A stretch of 64,000 nucleotides of DNA, from the NCBI GenBank assembly GCA_943788235.1, contig CALSPM010000002.1:186001-250000 (forward strand), given 5' to 3'. The stretch's first letter is position 1, and every line of letters begins with the position of its first letter. The notes below the pieces were generated by a model. It was given only the letters and a program-made list of their open reading frames with translations. It had not been told where the DNA came from and ran no database searches. This document shows, piece by piece, positions 46,553 through 54,843 of this stretch. The position numbers were made by a program, and so were the translations under genes. The stretch comes from an uncultured Cyclobacteriaceae bacterium (GTDB lineage Bacteria; Bacteroidota; Bacteroidia; Cytophagales; Cyclobacteriaceae).

Positions 46553-47407
46553 TTACTTATCTGCTCGATCGGATCGGATACGAATGGCCAAACCTGCATG
46601 TGCCATAAGTTGATTATCAAATCTGACTAAATTATCTTTTGGTAAAAGATCTATTGTCTCAAAAATTTTGTATTTGCGAATAGGAGCATAACCAAAAGCA
46701 CCATAAAGAGTTACTCTATCATTGAGATAATAATCTATGTAAGCTTGAGTTTCAATCTTAAACTCTTGAACATATCCGTGTGCATACTGTTGCGCTAATC
46801 TGTACGAGGTTCTTTTCATATTAAATTTAAAACCTATGTAGCCTGATTTTGAAATTTGATATTGAAGGTTGACCATTCGTGGAAGCAATCCGAAAAAGCG
46901 GAGTTTATCCGAGAGTATGAAATCAAAACCAAGGATTGGAAATATTTGAGGACCCCAAAACTCCTGATTATAGAACAAGCCTAGTTTGTACTTTACGCAC
47001 TCATTTAACTGTTTGGTTAAAAAGCCTATTGCACCTATTTGATAATCTTTTTTGGATAAATCCTCAAAATCAGAGCTGATTTTTTGGACAAGTAACGTAG
47101 TCATACTCCAATCATTGTCTAAATTAATGAGGCCACCAAGCTGAATAGATAAAGCCTCTAAGTTGCTAACAAGTGGTTGATTCGATGCATTTTTCAGTGA
47201 AAGTTTATTGTATCCAGCTCCAAAAATTAAATAGTTACTATTTTTTGTTTCGATGGGAATAAAAACAGCTGCAGAATATTCATTAGCTTCATTTTCATCT
47301 GCAGAATATTTCTGAAACTTAAGTGCGCTCAGTTCAGTGTAGGGCTGAGAAAAAGCTGAAAATTGCAGTAGAGTCACAAGGATTAGAGTATAAACGTATT
47401 TTTTCAT
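46553..47407 (-). CDS. DUF6268-like outer-membrane beta-barrel protein
   Basis: A 284-residue protein. I chose the ATG at 47407 (MKKYVYTLILVTLLQFSAFS), which starts a clean signal peptide; the longer frame runs into the symporter gene. Beta-strand-rich sequence fills the rest: NEYSAAVFIPIETKNSNYLI, SIQLGGLINLDNDWSMTTLL, YIGFKFNMKRTSYRLAQQYA, and a final LMAHAGLAIRIRSD. The overall pattern recalls the DUF6268 outer-membrane family, but that name is from memory and less certain than the barrel fold. It is 55 bp downstream of the symporter gene in the same direction. Function unknown. Confidence 0.65.
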   Translation of the reverse strand: MKKYVYTLILVTLLQFSAFSQPYTELSALKFQKYSADENEANEYSAAVFIPIETKNSNYLIFGAGYNKLSLKNASNQPLVSNLEALSIQLGGLINLDNDWSMTTLLVQKISSDFEDLSKKDYQIGAIGFLTKQLNECVKYKLGLFYNQEFWGPQIFPILGFDFILSDKLRFFGLLPRMVNLQYQISKSGYIGFKFNMKRTSYRLAQQYAHGYVQEFKIETQAYIDYYLNDRVTLYGAFGYAPIRKYKIFETIDLLPKDNLVRFDNQLMAHAGLAIRIRSDRADK

Positions 47408-47462
47408 ATTTAAGGTGGGTGATGGTACGATTTTTATCGTTGTTGATGGGACAATAAGATTT

Positions 47463-48449
47463 TTAAAGGCTTTTCTTTTTAAGAAAATAGGCAAGGCTTA
47501 ATCCGGATATAATGTGCCAAATACCCCACCAACCAGCCACGATAGCCATGCCTCCTAGTCCATTGAAAAAAGCAAAAATTAGACCTAATCCTAATCCTGA
47601 ATTTTGAATTCCCGTTTCTATAGCTAATGTTTTTTGATCTGGTTTGGGTAGTTTGAAAAGCCGTGCTAATCCGAATCCCGTGGCGATACCTACTGCATTA
47701 TGAGTAAAAACAATGAAGACGATCAAATGAACATAATTTAAAAATAAATCCATATTCGCACGAAAGGCAAGTATGACTATAGCAGCAAAAATCAGGATAG
47801 AACCATAGTGCATGATAGGGTGAAGGAAATCAGCTATTTTCGGTCTAAAGGCCCTTACTGCCATACCTAAAATTAAAGGGATCAGTAAAATTATGCCCAC
47901 AATCTTTAATAAAGCCCAGAAATCTAAGTTGACTGTATTTAAGATCTCAGCGGTTGGAGGATAGAGGCTGCCCCAGAAGGAGATATTAAATGGGGTCATA
48001 AATACAGCACAAACACTAGCCACGGCTGTCATACATACAGATAAGGCTGCATTTCCATTGGCAAGGGAGGTCATAAAGTTGGAAATGTTACCTCCAGGGC
48101 ATGCGGCTACCAGCATCATGCCCAGGGCGACACTAGGCATAGGATTAAAAATTAATACCAACACAAAAGTAAAAAAGGGAAGGGCTAAGAATTGGGAAAT
48201 AAATCCTATTAAAACTGACTTTGGCGATGAGAAGACAAGAATAAAATCTTTAATGTGCAATTTGAGCGCTACGCCTAGCATAATAAATCCTAGACTCAAG
48301 TTTACATATAATATATTTTGATCGCTGAGTTTGAGCGTAACCTCGTCTAGTTCTTGCGGACTTTGACATGAGCTCATTAGAAAAACTAAGCATAATGCGG
48401 ATAGGAAATTAGTTGATTTAAGGGGGTCTATATTTTTCATAATTTTCAT
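47463..48449 (-). CDS. Bile acid:sodium symporter family protein with a lipoprotein-like N-terminus
   Basis: A membrane transporter of the SBF/BASS family, about 328 residues. From residue about 45 it has the family's helices and motifs: ILYVNLSLGFIMLGVALKLH, LGMMLVAACPGGNISNFMTS (the conserved 'ACPGG..SN' crossover), VASVCAVFMTPFNISFW, and ETGIQNSGLGLGLIFAFF. These proteins import organic anions with Na+; the substrate here is unknown. An extra N-terminal segment, SALCLVFLMSSCQS, looks like a lipoprotein signal peptide, unusual for a polytopic transporter. An in-frame ATG at 48440 is an alternative start with the same features. It is the first of three minus-strand genes. Confidence 0.88.
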   Translation of the reverse strand: MKIMKNIDPLKSTNFLSALCLVFLMSSCQSPQELDEVTLKLSDQNILYVNLSLGFIMLGVALKLHIKDFILVFSSPKSVLIGFISQFLALPFFTFVLVLIFNPMPSVALGMMLVAACPGGNISNFMTSLANGNAALSVCMTAVASVCAVFMTPFNISFWGSLYPPTAEILNTVNLDFWALLKIVGIILLIPLILGMAVRAFRPKIADFLHPIMHYGSILIFAAIVILAFRANMDLFLNYVHLIVFIVFTHNAVGIATGFGLARLFKLPKPDQKTLAIETGIQNSGLGLGLIFAFFNGLGGMAIVAGWWGIWHIISGLSLAYFLKKKSL

Positions 48450-48657
48450 CTAAATTAGTTTTTTTTTAAGAAGGCAAAAAATTAAGCTATTTGAAGGAAT
48501 CTATTAAGGCCATAAAACACGGAAAATTAAATTAAACATATTCAATGCCAGCATTAGGTTTGTTTCATGATTTTATTTTAATACTGTCATTTATCTTGTA
48601 ATAACCCTTATAATTTCCGTTGTTTGTATCTGAATTAAACATAAAAATCGAGGTTCA

Positions 48658-49570
48658 ATGACGTCCTATTCATTTTTAAAATCTTTGGGTTTGTTTTCTG
48701 TAATGATCATCATATTATTGACTATTTCTTGCAAAGATGAGGAAGAAGTCATTTTGCAATTGAGTGAATATTCATTGTTAACAACGGTATCACCAGAAAA
48801 TACGGGCTCTATTTCTGTAATCTCTGGTCCTTATCAGGAAGGGACTACTGTAGCACTTGAGGCAACCTCCACGGAGAATTATGTATTTAAATATTGGGAA
48901 AGTGATACTATTATCTGGACGACTGATTCTTCCGCATTGATGAATCCGACTACGTTTATCATTAACTTTAATACGGAAGTTACTGCTGTATTTGAATATG
49001 AAGATCTAGATAATGATGGTGTAAATGATAATATAGATAATTGCTTAGACACTCCAGCTAATGAGGCTGTAGATACTTTAGGATGTAGTACAACTGCTTT
49101 TATTGGTGACTTTAGAGAAGGAGGTATTGTAATTTGGGTAGATGACACAGGGCAGCATGGGTTAGTTTGTGACCTCACTGATTATGCTGCTATTTGGGGT
49201 TGTAATGGGACAGAAATAGTGGGTGCAGATTCATTTACAGTAGGGTCTGGATTGCAGAATACAGAAGATATATTGTCCATATGTCAAACTGCTGGAATAG
49301 CTGCAAGAGTAGCGAATGATCTTGTTGCTCAAGAATATTCAGATTGGTACTTACCCTCAAAAGAGGAGTTGAAATACATTTGGTTAAATAGTTTTATAAT
49401 CAGTGAACGGTCTATTGCATTGGGGGGAAGGGGGACTCGACGCTTATTATTGGACGTCCTCAGAGTATGATGCTGATCATGCCTGGTGTTGGGATTTGAA
49501 ATTTGGAGCTGATGACCACAGCTATTCGAAAGAAACTCCGGCTCGAGTTCGTGCAATAAGAACCTTTTAG
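48658..49570 (+). pseudogene. Lipoprotein with bacterial-repeat, TSP3-like and DUF1566/Lcl-like domains, frameshifted near the 3' end
   Basis: Begins with a lipoprotein signal (LGLFSVMIIILLTISCKDEE), then a bacterial-repeat/InlB-like domain (STENYVFKYWESDTIIW), one TSP3-like Ca-binding unit (DLDNDGVNDNIDNCLDTPAN) and a DUF1566/Lcl-like domain (GIVIWVDDTGQHGLVCDLTD, DWYLPSKEELKYI). The original frame stops at 49470 with an unrelated tail. In the +1 frame the missing domain end is intact: AYYWTSSEYDADHAWCWDLK to PARVRAIRTF and a stop at 49568-49570. The switch falls in a G6-AA-G5 run (49422-49434), so one extra G explains it. This is either a recent null allele, a sequencing error, or phase-variable homopolymer slippage. 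Confidence 0.85.
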
Positions 49571-49688
49571 TATTTTCTCAAATGTGTTTCCTTAAGAAGA
49601 AACAAGCCGATAGTTATGAGGTCAGAAATCATTTAGTGGTTTAAATGAAGATTCTCAAAGTAGCTTTATCTAGATTTGATCAAAAAAG

Positions 49689-49711
49689 CGACTACCCACC
49701 ACAGATAGTCG
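49689..49711. terminator. Terminator-like hairpin after the frameshifted lipoprotein gene
   Basis: Six-base-pair stem (CGACTA/TAGTCG, extendable by one G·T pair) with an 11-nt loop, preceded by A6 and followed by TTT. The A-run/stem/T-run layout suits a bidirectional terminator. It lies about 120 nt after the restored stop at 49570. Confidence 0.4.
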
Positions 49712-49775
49712 TTTAACTCAACCCTAAAGAGTTTCAATATTAGCTTACATTTCTGTTTAGTGTGCTCATCATGAC

Positions 49776-49818
49776 ATTAAAAGTATATCCAAAATAACAT
49801 TTTGGATATACTTTTAAT
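49776..49818. repeat. Perfect 20-bp inverted repeat with 3-nt loop
   Basis: Arms 49776-49795 and 49799-49818 are exact reverse complements (ATTAAAAGTATATCCAAAAT) around AAC. In RNA this would be a 20-bp hairpin with no mismatch. It is too AT-rich and lacks the T-tract of a classical terminator. It could be a terminator variant, a regulatory hairpin for the gene at 49937, or the relic of a small inverted-repeat element. Confidence 0.9.
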
Positions 49819-49936
49819 AACGAAAGTCAACATCTTACTAATTATTCATTCAGATAATTAATTATAAATAATTGATTTTCAATTAGTTAAAACTGATATT
49901 TTTTTCCGTTAGTTTTACACATAAAATAAAAAAAAT

Positions 49937-51061
49937 GTGAAGTATATTAATTTTTTTTTTTCTGTTCTGTACCTGTCTAGTACCATTTTGGTTATTTCGT
50001 GTAGTTCAGATGAAGACACTGACGGGCTTATGGTTTCGAGCGATGACACAACGGAGGATGACACAACAGATGACAATAGCTCTACAGATGATCAAATCAT
50101 TACAGATCATGAATTTCAAACAAATTCTAATTCGGGCGTCTATTCCTTACTCATGAGTACGACAGAATATGCTGATTGGATAGGTAACGATGCGTTCAGA
50201 GAAGGAGCCGTTCGAAATCTTATTTTTGAAGATATCTATAAAAAATTTCCAGATGAATATGATTTTATATTTCTCGTACTCAATGAACCTAGTATACCAG
50301 AGGGTATAGGTTATTATGGGATGCTCATCGGCGTTTCTAATGCAATAGAAGGTACTGGTCAGAGTAATTACAATTACAGTAATGATTTTGGTTCTGAGGG
50401 AAAGCTGAAAGCCGTGATGCAGTTGACGGGCCTGAGTTATCTTCAAAGTGGCCCATCGCTGCATGAACTCATGCACAATTGGGGGAACTTTGGTTTTGAA
50501 ACACATTCCGTCGATCAACCGGGTGATAATATAACGTCTTACCCTTATTGGGGACATTGGGGTTTTACCGGTGGAAGCACGAAAGGGCAGCTTGGAGGAT
50601 TTGAGCAAGGCACGCTCGTAGAATTGGAGGATAGTAGTTATTCAGTAGCTCCTTTTGGCCCTTTTGCCAATGGAGGTAATGGCGTTCCTTATAATGAGCT
50701 GGAGCTTTATTTAATGGGAATGGCCCCACTCAGTTCAGTATCACCATTTGATCTTTTTAGTGATATAACGGCGTGGTCAGGTACAGAAACAGCCTATGAA
50801 TTTACAGCCAATTCAAGAACGACCTATGACAATGCGGCCATTGAAAATTTATTGGGAACTAGGTTACCAAGTTTTGAGGATTCGCAAAAAGAATTTAAAC
50901 TTTTAGTTATCGTATTGACCGATGAGACATTGACTACTGAAGAGTGGAATACCATAGACGCTACTGCTGAATGGTTTTCATATCCAGGTGCAGATGATTA
51001 TAGCTCTTATAACTTTTGGGAGGCAACCAATGGTATAGGATCTATCGTTATTGGAGAATAA
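49937..51061 (+). CDS. Lipoprotein with HExxH zinc-metallopeptidase-like motif
   Basis: A 374-residue predicted lipoprotein starting with GTG (an overlapping ATG is followed directly by TGA). Signal peptide with lipobox: LYLSSTILVISCSSDEDTDG. A short Asp/Thr-rich linker follows (DDTTEDDTTDDNSSTDD), typical of a surface-exposed spacer. At about residue 176 is SLHELMHNWGNFG, an HExxH zinc-site motif; downstream H or E residues (ETHSVDQPGD, YWGHWGF) could supply a third ligand. The later part includes AFREGAVRNLIFEDIYKKFP (before the motif) and GNGVPYNELELYLMGMAPLS (after it). I do not recognise a named peptidase family, so 'metallopeptidase' is inferred from the motif and its setting. It lies among DUF1566/Lcl-type lipoproteins. 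Confidence 0.75.
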   Translation: MKYINFFFSVLYLSSTILVISCSSDEDTDGLMVSSDDTTEDDTTDDNSSTDDQIITDHEFQTNSNSGVYSLLMSTTEYADWIGNDAFREGAVRNLIFEDIYKKFPDEYDFIFLVLNEPSIPEGIGYYGMLIGVSNAIEGTGQSNYNYSNDFGSEGKLKAVMQLTGLSYLQSGPSLHELMHNWGNFGFETHSVDQPGDNITSYPYWGHWGFTGGSTKGQLGGFEQGTLVELEDSSYSVAPFGPFANGGNGVPYNELELYLMGMAPLSSVSPFDLFSDITAWSGTETAYEFTANSRTTYDNAAIENLLGTRLPSFEDSQKEFKLLVIVLTDETLTTEEWNTIDATAEWFSYPGADDYSSYNFWEATNGIGSIVIGE

Positions 51062-51090
51062 TCCAATACCCCGATTGTCTGTCTGGCAAT

Positions 51091-51124
51091 TTTGGTAGCA
51101 AGACTTGGCATTGTGCTATATTTG
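51091..51124 (+). promoter_or_regulatory. Bacteroidota-type promoter for the lipoprotein at 51201
   Basis: TTTG at 51091-51094 and TATATTTG at 51117-51124 (exact TAnnTTTG), separated by 22 nt. The ATG at 51201 is 76 nt further on, leaving a leader of roughly 70 nt. Both boxes match the consensus. Confidence 0.5.
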
Positions 51125-51200
51125 TTTGTTGGTATAGTTAATTTGATATTTACCCGTGTGGATATATTGGTTTAACAACTCAAGGATTTAAATAACAAAA

Positions 51201-52283
51201 ATGAAACATTTTTTTTTCACCTTGATTTTTGGCATAATTTTAGTCTTCATTTCTTGCAATGATGATCTTCCAGGTTCTTTCTATGTCTCTGTACAGGTTA
51301 GTCCAGACAGTGCAGGATCAGTAATATTCAATAGAGGACCCCATGTAGAAGGGACTGAAATAACTTTGACTGCAGTTGCTAATGATAATTATGAACTTTT
51401 TGCCTGGAATCATTTAAGGGATGGTGAAACATCAAATCCTTTGACAGTTGTCATGAATTCTAACTTAAATACTGTAGCAATTTTTTTGTTTATTGATAAC
51501 GATAAAGACGGAGTGGGAGATAGTGATGATGTTTGTTTAAATACACCTTACGGTGAATCAGTTAATGTACAAGGTTGTTCAGCTTCTCAATTAGATGAGG
51601 ATAATGATGGTGTTTACGATGATCGAGACCAATGTCCAGGTACAATATTGGGCGAAGAGGTAGATGAAACGGGATGTGAAGATACAGACGGAGATGGTTT
51701 ATCAAATTTAGTCGATCTATGTCCTTATACTCCAGAGGCCGAGATAGATAATGTAAATTATTCTGGTTGTCATATTTTCATAGGCGCCTATAAAGAGGGT
51801 GGTGTAGTTTTTTATGTAGACGAGACAAATGAGCATGGATTGGTTTCAGATATTCAAAATTTAGGCAATGTTGGGATCGTATGGGGTTGTTATGGTTCGG
51901 AAGTTGATCATTCCTCCGGAATGGCTATAGGTACTGGTGCTCAGAATACATTAGATATTTTAGCGGATTGCTCTGAAGATAGTACGGCAGCCTTTTATGC
52001 TGCCAATTCAGTATCTCAAGGCTATAATGATTGGTTCTTACCCTCTCATGATGAATTAGATCAAATGCATTGCTTATTTGAGGTCATTGATTCTGTAGCT
52101 ACTTTGAACGGAGGAAAAAAATTTATTTTTGATAATCATTATGGCTATTGGAGTTCAACTCAAGAAGATGAAAATTTTGCCTATTATCAAGACTTTACAA
52201 GTGGAGGTAATTGTACAAATAGCCCAGAAAGCTATCCAAAACGCTATCTATACTTATCGGTAAGAGCAGCTAGGGCTTTTTAA
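51201..52283 (+). CDS. Lipoprotein with bacterial-repeat, TSP3 and DUF1566/Lcl-like domains
   Basis: The only intact member of a three-gene local family (relatives at 48658 and 52713). Its 360 residues begin with a lipoprotein signal (MKHFFFTLIFGIILVFISC). Next come a bacterial-repeat domain (SVQVSPDSAGSVIFNRGPHV), then three TSP3-like Ca-binding repeats (DNDKDGVGDSDDVCLNTP, EDNDGVYDDRDQCPGT, DTDGDGLSNLVDLCPYTP). The C-terminal domain is DUF1566/Lcl-like (GGVVFYVDETNEHGLVSDIQ, DWFLPSHDELDQM, YWSSTQEDENFAYYQDF, SVRAARAF). Such proteins are probably surface-exposed, with the TSP3 units acting as a Ca-stiffened stalk; the ligand of the terminal domain is unknown. Confidence 0.85.
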   Translation: MKHFFFTLIFGIILVFISCNDDLPGSFYVSVQVSPDSAGSVIFNRGPHVEGTEITLTAVANDNYELFAWNHLRDGETSNPLTVVMNSNLNTVAIFLFIDNDKDGVGDSDDVCLNTPYGESVNVQGCSASQLDEDNDGVYDDRDQCPGTILGEEVDETGCEDTDGDGLSNLVDLCPYTPEAEIDNVNYSGCHIFIGAYKEGGVVFYVDETNEHGLVSDIQNLGNVGIVWGCYGSEVDHSSGMAIGTGAQNTLDILADCSEDSTAAFYAANSVSQGYNDWFLPSHDELDQMHCLFEVIDSVATLNGGKKFIFDNHYGYWSSTQEDENFAYYQDFTSGGNCTNSPESYPKRYLYLSVRAARAF

Positions 52284-52712
52284 TGAAGGAATAGAGCTTG
52301 TTCGATGACTATTAAAAAGTTTTCTTAAACTTTATAAAACCTCTTTTCAGTGAAAAAAATTAATCCCTTGGAATTAGTATTAAAATTTATATGAGTTTAA
52401 AAAAAATCAATATTCTGGTTTATAATGAAAAACTTAGTTGTAAATTTTGAAGGTTTGTTGGTTGTTCATCCTAACTTAAAGATTACATATTAAATGAATT
52501 TGAATGAATCTGACATGTCCAGTGATGAAATTTAATGAAGTATGTATCAGCTAAAAAAATTATGCTAATTAGTCAATTGATTCCTTAATATTATGATTTA
52601 TAAATAATATTACCTGTATGATATATGTATAATTTAAAGACATTTTTTCCATTATTTTAACCTAAGTATTTTGATATATTAGCGTTTTAATAACTATCAA
52701 ACTTATTTACTT
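52284..52712. other. Gene-free AT-rich stretch
   Basis: No reading frame worth calling. A short 7-bp hairpin (52316-52322 with 52327-52333, loop TCTT) 33 nt after the previous stop may help end transcription. Nothing else was recognised on either strand. Confidence 0.5.
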
Positions 52713-53302
52713 ATGACTAGTCATTACACTTTATTAGTGACATTTACACTCATTTTGTTGATTTTTCAATCATGTGGAGGTCGTTATGTCGAAGAAGATA
52801 TCATTAAGTCGATAGGAGACTCTTATCAAGGAGGAACCATTGCTTATTTATTTGGTTCTGATGACTCAGGCTATGATGCAAGTAAACAACATGGACTGAT
52901 CGTTGCGCTAGAGGATCAAGGGGGTATGGACGTTCTTTGGTGGAATAAAAACCTGGGGGATGTAGAACGAAGGCTTTGGGATCTTCTATTTGCGATAGTC
53001 ATGCCAATACTGTTCTCATATTAAGTATCCAGGGGGAGGGTAATTATGCTGCGAAAATTTGTGCGTACTATGAGTTAACTAAACAGGATGTGTTGTATAA
53101 TGATTGGTTTCTAGCAAGTAAGGGAGAACTGTTTGAAATTTATGAAAACATTGATTTGTTAGGTGAATTTAATACTAAATATTAGACTTCAACTGAAGCA
53201 GATCGAAATGTGGGTGCCTGGAGGCAAAATCTATTCAATAGTGCATATAATTTATCAAAAAAATACGAACCTTTTTCGGTTAGGCCGGTTAGAATTTTTT
53301 AA
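52713..53302 (+). pseudogene. Decayed DUF1566/Lcl-type lipoprotein (frameshift and nonsense codon)
   Basis: A shorter relative of the proteins at 48658 and 51201. It starts with a lipoprotein signal (LLVTFTLILLIFQSCGGRYV) and the domain opening SYQGGTIAYLF, KQHGLIVALED. The frame is lost near 52965-52975 (a one-base deletion); the next frame continues ALGSSICDSHANTVLI, then NDWFLASKGELFEIYENIDL. At 53183-53185 a TAG replaces the Trp of the family's YW(S/T)S motif (NTKY-stop-TSTEADRN), after which the frame is open to SVRPVRIF and a stop at 53300-53302. It lacks the TSP3 and bacterial-repeat parts. Its last 48 bp overlap the 3' end of the convergent DUF2891 gene. Confidence 0.85.
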
Positions 53303-54430
53303 AATATTTGTAGTCTTCTCGGCTGGTTGAGGCCTATTTACAGAGGCAGATGCGTCGTATGCATATATGGCAAAAGTTGCTAGCCAATGAGCCCCTGCAT
53401 AATGGTCATCTACCACGTTGTTAATAGAGCTATTGAAGTGATTATTGGCAATACTTGACAGATGTACATATTCTGGAAGTGTTTCAGTGATGCCATACAA
53501 ACACCAGGCACGACTGAAATTAAGGCCATCTAAATGTACCAATTTACCATCGGTTCTATCTCCCACACGGGCGGGAGCTAATTGAAAACCTGGTTTTATG
53601 ATTGAGGGGAGAAAAGAGGAGAGCCATATCTTAAATTCACCCGATCTATAGATCTTTCTCATGAGATTCGCTTCTTCGAAGCAGGGGGAAAGAAAATCAA
53701 ATCCACCAGGTTCCCAAGTCAATGGACATCCCTGATCTCCAGCATAAAATCTATTGGCAGTGGATACAATGAGTTTGCTGAGGGCTTGATGATCAAAGAC
53801 TTTTGCATAGTCGTAAGCCAAAGAGAGTCCATAAGCCGTATTAGAGTGCTCGCCTACACGAATGGGGTAAATAAGCTTGGGTAAGAAGTCGATATAAGCA
53901 TTGACAATATGATCTGTGAGGGGTTGTAAATTAGCTTCTAATTGCCTTGCGAAGGGGATCTTCCAAGTATGTAATTCTTCTGATAATTTGAGGACCCAAG
54001 CCCAGCCATAGGTACGTTCAAAAGACTGATTGCCTACTTCATTGAAGTAGTTGACTTCAGCAATTATATTTTCAGCTGACAAATGGTCATTGAGTAAATT
54101 TCTGATTAATTCAGCATTTTCTAATCCAGGAAAGCTCTTCAACAAATAAACCAATGACCAATGACCATGAACAGAAGAATGCCAATCAAAGCATCCGTAG
54201 AATGCAGGATGCAATACTTTAGGTTGTTTAATCTGTGAGGGGTCATTCAATGTTTGATTGAGTTTATTAGGATATTGTGTTTCTAAGCAGGTGAGAGGGA
54301 GTAAGGAAAGAGCATCAGATTGAGCTAATTTTAGGCTTGGGTACGCTATTGGTGTCAGATCTTCTGTTGGTATCTGGGTTTGATCGCAAGCACTAAAAAG
54401 GATAAGAATGGAAACAATGATTCTAGACAT
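53255..54430 (-). CDS. DUF2891 family lipoprotein
   Basis: A 391-residue protein with a lipoprotein-type signal (MSRIIVSILILFSACDQTQI). The body matches what I recall of DUF2891: HPAFYGCFDWHSSVHGHWSL near residue 95, FERTYGWAWVLKLSEELHTW, VGEHSNTAYGLSLAYDY, and LTWEPGGFDFLSPCFEEANL. Conserved His, Trp, Asp and Glu residues in an alpha/alpha-toroid-like pattern hint at a carbohydrate-active or related enzyme, but no activity is established to my knowledge. The C-terminus overlaps the tail of a decayed plus-strand gene by 48 bp, so its own last residues may be an extension. It is a single gene with no obvious operon partner. Confidence 0.82.
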   Translation of the reverse strand: MSRIIVSILILFSACDQTQIPTEDLTPIAYPSLKLAQSDALSLLPLTCLETQYPNKLNQTLNDPSQIKQPKVLHPAFYGCFDWHSSVHGHWSLVYLLKSFPGLENAELIRNLLNDHLSAENIIAEVNYFNEVGNQSFERTYGWAWVLKLSEELHTWKIPFARQLEANLQPLTDHIVNAYIDFLPKLIYPIRVGEHSNTAYGLSLAYDYAKVFDHQALSKLIVSTANRFYAGDQGCPLTWEPGGFDFLSPCFEEANLMRKIYRSGEFKIWLSSFLPSIIKPGFQLAPARVGDRTDGKLVHLDGLNFSRAWCLYGITETLPEYVHLSSIANNHFNSSINNVVDDHYAGAHWLATFAIYAYDASASVNRPQPAEKTTNILKNSNRPNRKRFVFF

Positions 54431-54843
54431 ATTTATTTTGTCAAAATGGCATTTTTGATCTGGTTAGGGATTAAATTATTTTAAAAGTAATTTATTGCTG
54501 TAGAGAAAGAGATCTATCTAAGCTCGTGTATTCTTTTTATGTTAAAGAAAGTTAATAAATCCTTCACAAAGCAACAAATATTCATAACCATTGTAATATT
54601 AGTGAACATAGTTTATTTTCCGTATAATTTGGTTAGACTGGTCCGAAAGGGCTGGTCTTTTTTTATGGGTGGGTATAGCATCAGCATGAAATTCAGGTCA
54701 TCTCTTTTCCTTGAGTATCATCTCACATCCAATTCATTTTCTTATTTAAAAATGAAACGAAGTGCTTATTTGTAGCCGTTGATTTAGGAAATACTTTAAT
54801 GAACATTACCCAATGATTAGTGCCCCTTATCAATGCAATGATC
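54431..54843. other. Gene-poor stretch containing a strong plus-strand terminator
   Basis: A weak 78-codon plus-strand frame (54539-54775) has a hydrophobic start (MLKKVNKSFTKQQIFITIVI), but a terminator-like hairpin lies inside it, so I do not call it as a gene. A short peptide or small RNA ending at the terminator is possible; see the separate entry. Confidence 0.4.
54635..54664 (+). terminator. Rho-independent terminator with GAAA tetraloop and T7 tract
   Basis: Ten-base-pair stem (54635-54644 with 54649-54658, including three G·U pairs), GAAA loop, then seven T. It is the best-formed terminator in the window, yet no protein gene on the plus strand ends just upstream. This suggests a small RNA or short peptide transcript starting after 54431. 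Confidence 0.65.

Larger units (their letters stand above)
49571..49936. other. Gene-free stretch with two hairpins
   Basis: Holds the short terminator-like hairpin at 49689-49711 and the 20-bp inverted repeat at 49776-49818, listed separately. The last 100 bases are very AT-rich and probably contain the promoter for the HExxH lipoprotein, but I see no exact TAnnTTTG; TAGTTTTA is one mismatch away. Confidence 0.6.

Noticed and set aside
51100-51118. Sigma-54 promoter resemblance (TTGGCATTGTGC)
   Set aside because: The GG-to-GC spacing is too short for a -24/-12 promoter, and a good TAnnTTTG promoter overlaps it.
54539-54775. 78-residue plus-strand protein
   Set aside because: A well-formed terminator lies within the frame, and the C-terminal half looks random.
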